DNA from: JAQVUB01 sp033809415
GTDB taxonomy: Bacteria > Verrucomicrobiota > Lentisphaeria > Oligosphaerales > Oligosphaeraceae
Direction of reading: 5' to 3'
Assembly: GCA_033809415.1 (NCBI GenBank)
Contig: JAPXLT010000107.1
Span: 1 to 14,143, forward strand
Length of the DNA: 14,143 nt
Below, one piece after another: positions 1-5,920 of this stretch. The number at the start of each line of letters is the position of its first letter. The first letter of the stretch is position 1. A program made the position numbers and the translations under genes. Under the pieces are notes generated by a model, which saw only the letters and a list, made by a program, of their open reading frames with translations, searched no databases and was not told the DNA's origin.

Positions 1-9
1 CATCCGCAA

Positions 10-30
10 AGCCCTGAAAGGCGAGACATA
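10..30 (+). repeat. Short dispersed repeat (GCCCTGAAAGG type), left-edge copy
   Basis: The string AGCCCTGAAAGGCGAGACATA here matches AGCCCTGAAAGGGCGTGACATA at 14110-14131, at the other end of the window, in the same orientation. The right copy forms a GCCCT-GAA-AGGGC hairpin; this copy has lost one G and one change, leaving only a GCC/GGC stem. The element continues off the left edge, so its full length cannot be judged. From memory, similar GCCCTGAAAGGGC elements are scattered through many environmental bacterial genomes, but no search was possible. No gene is visible in bases 1-345 apart from repeats and the translation start described at 328-347. Confidence 0.5.
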
Positions 31-103
31 GGAACTATCCACAGCGTAATTTCTATCCAAAATCTTTACACAACAAGAAGTTAGGTGAAAGAATGAAAAC
101 GCC

Positions 104-293
104 CTGCTTTACAAGGCACTACCGTTGGGTGGGTTCCTCACCCCAGAAGTCTGGGGTTAAGCATGGTTAAGCACCTACGGCGCAAAGTATTATGCCGATC
201 CGATCAATCCGACCGATCAGCCGTCCGTGTCCCGTCCGTGTAAAGTCCGTGTCCCGTCCGTGTAATTCGTTGTTAAAAAATGGGTTGTTGGCG
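104..293 (+). repeat. Modular intergenic repeat, copy A
   Basis: First of three related elements (others at 1131-1320 and 5921-6167). Shared order: CTTTACAAGGCAC, then GGGTGGGTTCCTCACCCC, then a CCCCAG...CTGGGG hairpin (141-156), TTAAGCATGGTTAAG, CCTACGGCGCA, a GATCCGATC stretch, repeated CCGTCCGTG units, and TTCGTTGTTAAAAAATGGG (266-284). This copy lacks the CTGA of the hairpin tip found in copy B, so the stem is 7 bp with a 2-nt loop. It also carries an extra AATCCGACCGATC relative to B. Seen from the minus strand, the element begins 53 bp after the stop of the TPR gene. Open reading frames across it are low-complexity by-products of the repeats. Confidence 0.8.
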
Positions 294-327
294 TTAGTAT
301 TCCATTTGGGCATTCGTGTCACAATTT

Positions 328-347
328 TATGACATGGACTACCTCCT
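328..347 (-). other. Orphan ribosome-binding site and start codon after the TPR gene
   Basis: On the minus strand the TPR stop codon TAG (348-346) is embedded in AGGAGGTAGTCCATGTCA (347-330), which is followed at once by TAA. The 18 bases are identical to the ribosome-binding site and first two codons of the DUF4838 gene (4542-4525), where the next codon is CAA. One reading is that a gene starting like the DUF4838 gene once followed the TPR gene and was lost, leaving only Met-Ser-stop. It could also be a reused leader or a real two-codon mini-ORF. The identity is seen directly; the history is inferred. Confidence 0.5.
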
Positions 348-1053
348 ATGGATTTTCGGACAGCTGTTTCAGGGCTTTTTCCGCTTCTGAACAATCGAAT
401 TTATAGGTCACCTTTTTTCCGGCGACCAGTGCTGTTTCATAGTATTCTTTGGCCTTTTCAGTGAATCCGAGCTTGCGCCAGGCATTGGCCACCTGTACGC
501 CGGCGCTGTATTGGTTGGCCGGGTGGGCACGGGTATTGATCGCCCAGGGTTGCATGATTTCGATGACCGCCTCATACTGCCCTTGCGCCCAATAGATGCA
601 GGCGCTGATATTGTGGGTGGCATAACGGTCATTTTCGCTTTTGGTGGCAAAAAATCTGGCTTGATTGACAAAATCCAGCGCCTCATTCTGATGCGGGCCC
701 CACATCAGCAGGCCGGCCAACTGATTCAGCAGACGGCGATATTGCGGGGCTTCGAAGTCGCTGCGCTGCAATGCATCGCGGAGCGTTTTCTCGGCTGCGG
801 CATGCTTCCCCTGCTTACGCAGAATGCGGCATCGAGCTTCGATGCTGGACAGGCGTTCCGTCGGCTTGCCGGCCAGTTTTTCGCTAAGCTCATACTGTTG
901 CAGTGCCGTTTCCAGATCGTTTCCGGCTTCCGCCGTTTTGCCCTGCTGCCAAGTTTCCGCCCAGGTCTGGTCGGTTTTCAGGTCTTGACCTTGCAGGGTT
1001 GGCATCAACAAGGAGCAAAGGCTCATAACTAGAATTATTCTTAGGGCACTCAT
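346..1053 (-). CDS. Secreted tetratricopeptide-repeat protein
   Basis: A 235-residue protein with an N-terminal signal peptide (about residues 1-22, hydrophobic core IILVMSLCSLLMP, likely cleavage near LQG-QD). The rest is almost all helical with TPR character: ETALQQYELSEKLAG near 47-61, AAAEKTLRDALQ near 84-95, EALDFVNQARFFA near 123-135, and EKAKEYYETALVAGKK near 198-213, each with the small/large residue pattern of paired TPR helices. TPRs are protein-binding scaffolds, so it probably holds partners in the periplasm or envelope; no catalytic motif is seen. AAGGAG lies 12 nt before the ATG, a long spacing; a weaker TAGG is nearer, and Met10 is an alternative but would shorten the signal peptide. 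It is last of four minus-strand genes and may have its own transcript, since repeat copy B separates it from the pseudopilin gene. The family is clear, the role is not. Confidence 0.8.
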   Translation of the reverse strand: MSALRIILVMSLCSLLMPTLQGQDLKTDQTWAETWQQGKTAEAGNDLETALQQYELSEKLAGKPTERLSSIEARCRILRKQGKHAAAEKTLRDALQRSDFEAPQYRRLLNQLAGLLMWGPHQNEALDFVNQARFFATKSENDRYATHNISACIYWAQGQYEAVIEIMQPWAINTRAHPANQYSAGVQVANAWRKLGFTEKAKEYYETALVAGKKVTYKFDCSEAEKALKQLSENP

Positions 1054-1130
1054 ACTATTACCTAACTCCTTTTTTGTGAAAGATTTTTCTGAAAAGCAAT
1101 CTCCAAGTCATTGGCATATAAGCACTTCTC

Positions 1131-1320
1131 CGTCTGATTGTGGTGCCTTTACAAGGCACAGCCTTTGGGTGGGTGCCTCACCCCAGACTGAAGTCTGGGG
1201 TTAAGCATGGTGAAGCGCCTACGGCGCAAAGCGTTATGCCGATCCGATCAGCCGTCCGTGTCCCGTCCGTGTAAAGTCCGTGCCCGTCCGTGTAAAGTCC
1301 GTGTGGTTCGTTGTTAAAAA
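1131..1320 (+). repeat. Modular intergenic repeat, copy B
   Basis: Contains the cleanest head of the family: a GTGCCTT-TAC-AAGGCAC hairpin (1143-1159), the perfect 9-bp hairpin CCCCAGACT-GA-AGTCTGGGG (1181-1200, extendable by an A-T pair), and a GCGCC-TAC-GGCGC hairpin near 1216-1228. After these come GATCCGATCAGCC, CCGTCCGTG-type units with AAAGTCCGTG spacers, and the terminal TTCGTTGTTAAAAA (1307-1320). The end of the element lies only 6 bp past the stop codon of the pseudopilin gene, and the rest fills most of the 273-bp gap before the TPR gene. It could act as a terminator or RNA-stability structure for the upstream operon. That function is inferred from position and hairpins only. Confidence 0.8.
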
Positions 1321-1326
1321 ACCAGA

Positions 1327-2052
1327 TCAGTAATGCACTGGGCCTGGGACATGTGCGGAACCATTTGGGTAAAAGTATTCCTTCCAAGCGGTGTTCTGGC
1401 GCATTGCTTCAGGGATTGACATGCTGCTTGCATGGCTGTCGGCATGCAGGAAATTCGCGCTTTTGCCGTGGTTTTCCAACGAAAGTTGCAGATTCGTCTT
1501 ATCGTTGACCCAGTTGAAATAGTACCCAGGGTTGGGACAGTTGAAATTCGCTTCGCCCATAATGACATATTTACCGGGAAATTTTATGCTGGTCAATCGG
1601 CATGTGCGATCCCAGTAAGTAGTAAACAATCCGTCAGACTTATAGTCGAAGCCATTTTCCTGGTTGGGCTTGTAGACGTAACGTCCTCCCGCAGCGTAAT
1701 TATGTGGATAAGTCAGACTGAGCAGAGAGTTTCCCATGGTCCGGAGCGGGCAATGATACAGCGTCGGGAATTTGCTGCCGTTTGTGAATCCGAGGTATTC
1801 AGCCAGTTTGAACGTCCATTTTCCGTCGTCGGCTGTGTGTGAGGTAATCACCAGGAAGTCATTGTAATCACTGGCGTAGGAATGATATCCGGTGCCAATC
1901 TGCTTGAGGTTGTTGACGCAGGCAATGCTGCGTGCTTTGTCACGAGCCTTGCCAAGTGCCGGCAAAAGCATCGAGGCAAGAATGGCGATAATCGCGATGA
2001 CGACGAGCAACTCAATTAGTGTGAAGTACTTGCAACTTTTTCTTTTTTTCAT
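1327..2052 (-). CDS. Pseudopilin-like protein, DUF1559 type (prepilin N-terminal signature)
   Basis: A 241-residue protein. The N-terminus MKKRKSCKY is followed by FTLIELLVVIAIIAILASM, the type IV pilin/type II secretion pseudopilin membrane helix with the conserved Glu at +5. Residue -1 is Tyr instead of the usual Gly. Next comes the ALGKARDKARSIACVNNLKQIG segment (33-54) typical of the large planctomycete and lentisphaerial families, and near the C-terminus NHGKSANFLHADSHA, a variant of the H-G-x2-N-x2-F-x-D-G-H motif of DUF1559. I chose the ATG at 2052 because GGAAAGGAG lies 6 nt upstream and the signature then starts at residue 10; an upstream in-frame start at 2082 adds ten polar residues. 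The protein should sit in the inner membrane with its globular part outside. The gene lies 48 bp behind the DUF4838 gene, probably co-transcribed. Hundreds of such paralogs can occur per Lentisphaerota genome, so a specific role cannot be assigned. Confidence 0.88.
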   Translation of the reverse strand: MKKRKSCKYFTLIELLVVIAIIAILASMLLPALGKARDKARSIACVNNLKQIGTGYHSYASDYNDFLVITSHTADDGKWTFKLAEYLGFTNGSKFPTLYHCPLRTMGNSLLSLTYPHNYAAGGRYVYKPNQENGFDYKSDGLFTTYWDRTCRLTSIKFPGKYVIMGEANFNCPNPGYYFNWVNDKTNLQLSLENHGKSANFLHADSHASSMSIPEAMRQNTAWKEYFYPNGSAHVPGPVHY

Positions 2053-2100
2053 TTCAGCTCCTTTCCGGGCATCCGCTCGCAATTTATTGAAACGAAAAAC

Positions 2101-4530
2101 TCAATCCTTGAAAACGATGGTTCCGTAGTTGTCTGGCTCATGCCAGTTTCCGCGCATGGTCAGTTCGGACCATGTCGAGTATTCCGGGGCGGTTCCCTCG
2201 ACCATGCGGCAGCGTGTCAGGTTGAAGCGCCATTCACCTTTTCCGAATCCGGCCAGGGGGATGGACGCCAGCATCTGCCAGCCGCCCGGCGTCGCCCTGC
2301 AGCTGATTTCCACGCCGGGATAGGCCTTCCACTGGCCGGGCCGGTTTTCGAGGCAGTTGGCCGCCCATTTGCCCTCGTCATTGATGACAAACTGCCAGAA
2401 GGTATTGGTTGCCGGGGCGTAGATGAACAGCTCCGTGTCATTGTCCTGCCAGATGTTCTTATCCCCGATCTGGCGTCCCTTTTTCGTCTTGCTGCCGCTT
2501 AGCAGGGGTTCTTCAAAATCCGCTTTGACAAAGAGCTTTTCCCCGCTGCGCAGGACTTTGAAGCTGCCGCCGGCCTGCAATTGCGGTTTCAGGCGTGATG
2601 CTGCACGCAATGGCTGCGCAACGGCGCCGTCCCAGGCGCTTTCAGAGGGGAAGCTGCCTTCTGGCATGGGGATGTTCAGCATTTCCAGCCTGATTTTGCT
2701 GCGGCGCTCCTCTTTGTCCATGACCTCGGAGCGTTCCATCTGCATGACATTGAAGATCTGCTCGCGCAGCAGGCGGGCGTGCTTGCTGTAAACCGGATGC
2801 CCGGCGCAGAGGCTCTCGATTTTCTGAATGCGTTCGTCAATGGCCTGCATCTCTTGTGGATGATAGACTTCGCGCCAGGTGTTTTTCTGAAAATCCTGAA
2901 AGCTGCCTTTGCCGCCACCCATACCCAGAGCGGCAGGGCCATCCCGGCGCACATCGGGGTAGTTTTGGCGCCAGAGCTTGACCCAGTTTTCTTCGAAGCG
3001 GGCAAACAGTTCCCGGGCCGGTTCGGCGGCAGGACCATAGGCGGCGGCAAAAAATGCCTTCAATTCATCATCGACGGACAGATTCTGGTCCCACATCAGG
3101 CGCGCTAGGATGTAGGTGTCCATCCAGTGATAGGTGAAGGTCAGGGAGTGCATTTCCAGAAACATGCCGGCTGCCAAGGGTTTGATTTTGCGCAGGTATA
3201 CATCGGTCAAATGGGGGTGGGTCTCCGGCGGACCTGGCAGGCGGCGGGCAAAGACCATGCACTGATATGCCCGGATCGGTAGATTTGCGGCACCGACCAG
3301 GCCTTCCCAGTTCCGGATCAGTTCGAGGTCACTCTCCAGGCGATTAGGGGTGGCGACCTCCTTGGGGCCGCTGGTGCAGATGCACACCCGCACATTGTCC
3401 GGAATCTTGACTGTTTTCGGCATTTCCATCTTGGGCGGATAAACGGTTGTGGCAATGAATTTGCCGGGGAACTTTTCCTTGATCTTTTCGGCGACGGCAA
3501 CTACCACTTGCCAGATGATTTCGCTGTCATCCGGGCAGGGGTGCTGTTCGCGGAAGGCGTTGCAACGCGGACAGCGGCAGCGTCCGTCGGTGCTTCCACT
3601 CTCGTCGTGTGGTTCAACCATGAACTCGTCTTCGCTAAAGAAGGGATAAGGCCACTTGGAATTCAGGTAGGGCTTCAAGCCTTTCAGCCCGGCTGCCTCC
3701 GGTCCAAGGCCGGAAAAATAAGCTTCCGCAGCCTTGATCCAGAACTCCGTGACTGCCGGATCGGTCCAGCAGAGATAATCGAAATTGCGGATGCCGTCCG
3801 AACTCATCATGAAACGTTCCGGATAGTCCTGCCAGACGTTTTTCAGCTTGAGGTAGTGTTGACTGTGTGCGCCACCAGCCATGCTGCGGTTTGAAAAGCG
3901 TAGGTGCAAAGCCCACTTGTAAATATCGTTGACCGTCTGGCAGTATTCCTTCGCATCCGGGAAGACGCTCATGAAATCCCAGCCTGTCACCCCCCGGCGA
4001 TGGGCAAAGCTGGGGGAGATGCGTTCCTGGCTCTCGGGCAGCAGCAGTGTCGCCTGCTGGGGAATATGAGTGTAATGCGGTGCTACCCATAAAATCCCGA
4101 ATTTTTCCAGGAACTGGTAGACGCCAAGGAGGGTGCCACGTTTTGTCTCGTCGTAAAACAAATGGAAAAAGCCGAGGGGGTTCCGTGAGGGGTTGTCACG
4201 CCCGGCAATATGGATGGCATTCTTGGTGACGGAAATCAGGAAGCCGTCCCCGGGCAGGCCGTCGATCGAGAGGCCGGCCTCGAGGGCGGCTTTTTCGCCA
4301 AGGTAAATGGGCAGTTTTCCGCTGCTCTTTTCAACCAGCGAAAATTCCGCCCCGGATAATTTCTGCAGATGAGTTTGCAGTTCTTCGGCGGCGTAATGCA
4401 AAAGCCAGGGGGATTCTGCCGGCAAGACGATTTCGGCCAAGGCCTGCCCATTCTCGGCAAGCTTGACCTGCGCTAGTAGCCAAAGCGGGGTTAGCAAAAG
4501 CATCAATGAAAACCGGAGTTTTTGTGACAT
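2101..4530 (-). CDS. Secreted DUF4838 protein with C-terminal CBM9-like module
   Basis: An 809-residue exported protein with a signal peptide at 1-21 (LLLTPLWLLA core). Residues about 25-165 resemble the alpha-glucuronidase N-terminal domain often joined to DUF4838: YAAEELQTHLQKLSG at 46-60 and RGTLLGVYQFLEKFGILWVAP at 131-151. DUF4838 spans about 170-460 and carries its cysteine motif CRCPRC (318-323) after the acidic VEPHDESG stretch. A helical region covers 470-620. A beta-rich C-terminus (about 625-808, with WQDNDTELFIYAP and WQMLASIPLAGF) fits a CBM9/DOMON-like carbohydrate-binding fold. The family is linked to glycan breakdown in PVC and Bacteroidota polysaccharide loci, but no reaction is established, and no catalytic pair can be named here. 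The start is firm: AAGGAGG stands 6 nt before the ATG. It follows the LacI gene by 61 bp without a visible terminator, so the regulator probably controls it. Confidence 0.87.
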   Translation of the reverse strand: MSQKLRFSLMLLLTPLWLLAQVKLAENGQALAEIVLPAESPWLLHYAAEELQTHLQKLSGAEFSLVEKSSGKLPIYLGEKAALEAGLSIDGLPGDGFLISVTKNAIHIAGRDNPSRNPLGFFHLFYDETKRGTLLGVYQFLEKFGILWVAPHYTHIPQQATLLLPESQERISPSFAHRRGVTGWDFMSVFPDAKEYCQTVNDIYKWALHLRFSNRSMAGGAHSQHYLKLKNVWQDYPERFMMSSDGIRNFDYLCWTDPAVTEFWIKAAEAYFSGLGPEAAGLKGLKPYLNSKWPYPFFSEDEFMVEPHDESGSTDGRCRCPRCNAFREQHPCPDDSEIIWQVVVAVAEKIKEKFPGKFIATTVYPPKMEMPKTVKIPDNVRVCICTSGPKEVATPNRLESDLELIRNWEGLVGAANLPIRAYQCMVFARRLPGPPETHPHLTDVYLRKIKPLAAGMFLEMHSLTFTYHWMDTYILARLMWDQNLSVDDELKAFFAAAYGPAAEPARELFARFEENWVKLWRQNYPDVRRDGPAALGMGGGKGSFQDFQKNTWREVYHPQEMQAIDERIQKIESLCAGHPVYSKHARLLREQIFNVMQMERSEVMDKEERRSKIRLEMLNIPMPEGSFPSESAWDGAVAQPLRAASRLKPQLQAGGSFKVLRSGEKLFVKADFEEPLLSGSKTKKGRQIGDKNIWQDNDTELFIYAPATNTFWQFVINDEGKWAANCLENRPGQWKAYPGVEISCRATPGGWQMLASIPLAGFGKGEWRFNLTRCRMVEGTAPEYSTWSELTMRGNWHEPDNYGTIVFKD

Positions 4531-4591
4531 GGACTACCTCCTTACTCTGATGAAACAAGGAACACAATGACTCGATAAATGATTCTTGAGG

Positions 4592-5560
4592 CTATGTTGC
4601 GGGCAAACGTTCAGCCGTTGACTCACGTTGCAGCAACCGTGCAGGCAATTGCAGGTGCTGGGGGACGCTGCGCCCCTGAATGAGATCATGCAAAATCTTC
4701 AACATTTGGTACCCAATGTCAAAAAATGGTTCTTGAACCGTCGAAAGAGTCGGCGAACAGGCCGCCGAAAGCTCCAGACCACCGAAACCCATTACGGAAA
4801 AGCGTCCCGGGACAAAAATCCGCTGTCGGTACAACCATTGCAGTAACCGCACACCGGTGGGGTCACTGCAACAGAAAACGGCATCCGGCTCAGATTTGCA
4901 TAATTCCGGGTAAACGTCAGGATTTTGCTCTGGAAAAATGCGGGGTGTCAGGCCAACTTCGCGCATGAATTTCTCGTAGGCGGCACAACGCGGAGGAATA
5001 TTGCCCAGGCAGGCAATCTTGCGATGCCCCAATTGGTAAAGATGTTCAAGTGCCAGATGCGTGGCGCCGGCCTGATCCGTCGAGACAACCGGAACGCCAG
5101 GCATCAACACTCCGGTGTTGGCGACAACCGCAGGAATCCGGTAGGGCAGAAAATGCTCGTCCAGCACCGAAAGCTGCTCTTTTTCAAAAGCAACACCTAA
5201 TAAGCCAACAGAACGATACTGACGAACCGAAAGAAGAGAACGCGATAAATCCCGGTCGCGAAGCAGGCTGATGAACTTGATCGTCAAATCATGCTCGAGG
5301 GCCGCCGCGCAAATGCCGTCTAAAATCGGCGGAAAAGCAGCAAAATTGTTTACTATTACCGAAACAATATTACTCTTGCCGGTGACAACCGAACGGGCAA
5401 GCTCGTTGCGACAATAACCCAAGTCACGGGCAGTAGACAAAATACGCTTCCGGGTCGCAACACTAAGCTCACCCGCACGAGGATGCCCACTTAAAACCTG
5501 AGATACCGAACAAACGTTGATACCACATGCACGCGAAATGTCCTTCAAAGTCACTGACAT
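4592..5560 (-). CDS. LacI-family transcriptional regulator
   Basis: 322 residues from the ATG at 5560. The N-terminal helix-turn-helix is clear (SVTLKDISRACGINVCSVSQVL, about 2-23), followed by the hinge-helix segment LARSVVTGKSN (about 54-64) and a periplasmic-binding-protein-like sensor domain. Sensor landmarks include DQAGATHLALEHL, QLGHRKIACLG, PTLSTVQEP and the closing LLQREST. Such proteins bind a small sugar or sugar derivative and release or grip an operator. An in-frame GTG at 5575 would add five residues, but family alignment and the AAAGGTGG site 11 nt upstream favour the ATG; another ATG at 5568 is out of frame. The sensor domain looks slightly short around residues 190-215. As first gene of the minus-strand cluster it most likely governs itself and the DUF4838 and pseudopilin genes. 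The ligand is unknown. Confidence 0.93.
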   Translation of the reverse strand: MSVTLKDISRACGINVCSVSQVLSGHPRAGELSVATRKRILSTARDLGYCRNELARSVVTGKSNIVSVIVNNFAAFPPILDGICAAALEHDLTIKFISLLRDRDLSRSLLSVRQYRSVGLLGVAFEKEQLSVLDEHFLPYRIPAVVANTGVLMPGVPVVSTDQAGATHLALEHLYQLGHRKIACLGNIPPRCAAYEKFMREVGLTPRIFPEQNPDVYPELCKSEPDAVFCCSDPTGVRLLQWLYRQRIFVPGRFSVMGFGGLELSAACSPTLSTVQEPFFDIGYQMLKILHDLIQGRSVPQHLQLPARLLQRESTAERLPAT

Positions 5561-5579
5561 AAACCCATGAACCACCTTT

Positions 5580-5593
5580 CCTAATCGTTTAGG
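5580..5593. promoter_or_regulatory. Candidate LacI-type operator
   Basis: CCTAATCGTTTAGG is a near-perfect palindrome (12 of 14 positions) centred on CG, matching the AAnCGnTT core common to operators of the LacI family. It lies 20 bp upstream of the regulator's ATG, directly against its ribosome-binding site and just downstream of the predicted transcription start. A bound repressor there would block its own gene and, by read-through, the operon. The match is seen in the sequence; binding is inferred. Confidence 0.5.
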
Positions 5594-5605
5594 AATTGTT
5601 TGGAG

Positions 5606-5636
5606 ATAATGTACAATGCATTATTGTGGATTGCAA
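5606..5636 (-). promoter_or_regulatory. Candidate promoter of the LacI-DUF4838-pseudopilin operon
   Basis: On the minus strand, TTGCAA (5636-5631) and TACATT (5613-5608) are 17 bp apart, a fair sigma-70-type pair (four of six bases match in each box). The -10 region is overlapped by a second inverted repeat, ATAATG-tacaatg-CATTAT (5606-5624), a possible extra regulator site. The predicted RNA start is near 5600. Confidence 0.4.
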
Positions 5637-5652
5637 ATAGGATTCAGAAATA

Positions 5653-5681
5653 TTTTTTTTACCACGAACCACACGAAAAGG
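5653..5681 (-). repeat. Degenerate copy of the repeat tail (inverted)
   Basis: The sequence TTTTTTTTACCACGAACCACACGAAAAGGC is a diverged form of the TTTTTTAACAACGAA plus CACGAAAAG motif seen at 9906-9934 and, inverted, at 6130-6154. It is followed by GGGGTGGGCTGGCGCC and by CCACGGAAAGCACGGAAGACGCGG (5717-5740), a similar short degenerate run. No coding signal is visible in 5561-6400. Confidence 0.45.
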
Positions 5682-5733
5682 CTTGGGGTGGGCTGGCGCC
5701 TACAACCTATTTTTGTCCACGGAAAGCACGGAA

Positions 5734-5820
5734 GACGCGGAAAATTTTCTAGGGGTTGCTGCTCTGATGGATGGGATGGCATGCGAATTTGTGATCTGGC
5801 CTATTGTTTTCTCCGACTGA
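5734..5820 (+). repeat. Left arm of an 87-bp imperfect inverted repeat
   Basis: This arm aligns without gaps to the reverse complement of 6041-6127, with 67 of 87 identical positions by hand count and most differences transitions. The best block is AGGGGTTGCTGCTCTGA, identical in both arms. The 220-bp interior contains the 9-bp tandem repeat and the hairpin head of repeat copy C. It looks like two copies of the same repeat module inserted in opposite orientation rather than transposon ends: no transposase or target-site duplication is seen. Confidence 0.65.
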
Positions 5821-5855
5821 TCGGTCGGATCGGTCGGATCGGTCGGATCGGTCGG
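5820..5855. repeat. Four perfect tandem copies of ATCGGTCGG
   Basis: Units lie at 5820-5828, 5829-5837, 5838-5846 and 5847-5855, preceded by a partial copy. The length is a multiple of three, so both strands stay open and give false low-complexity peptides. Fragments of the same unit occur in copy A (GATCAATCCGACCGATCAG, inverted) and copy B, so this is an expanded module of the same repeat family. Confidence 0.85.
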
Positions 5856-5920
5856 AGAAAAAAGACAGGAATTGGCGGTATCTAAAAAGGGCTGTATGCC
5901 AATGACTTGTCAAGCTGACC

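Noticed and set aside
167..394. 75-codon minus-strand open frame across repeat copy A
   Set aside because: It runs through the repeat units and the end of the TPR gene in another frame, lacks a ribosome-binding site, and its peptide mirrors the tandem DNA repeat.
511..1032. 173-codon plus-strand frame opposite the TPR gene
   Set aside because: Antisense shadow; the minus-strand frame has a signal peptide and TPR pattern, the plus-strand peptide has neither.
1178..1387. 69-codon minus-strand open frame across repeat copy B
   Set aside because: Same repeat-derived peptide motifs (FFNNE, LYTDG) and overlap with the pseudopilin 3' end in a different frame.
3635..4090. 151-codon frame inside the DUF4838 gene
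   Set aside because: Same-strand alternative frame of a long gene with clear domain motifs; no start signal and no recognisable family.
5561..5575. GTG start at 5575 for the LacI regulator
   Set aside because: It adds five residues before the conserved helix-turn-helix start, and the ribosome-binding site would overlap or crowd the GTG.
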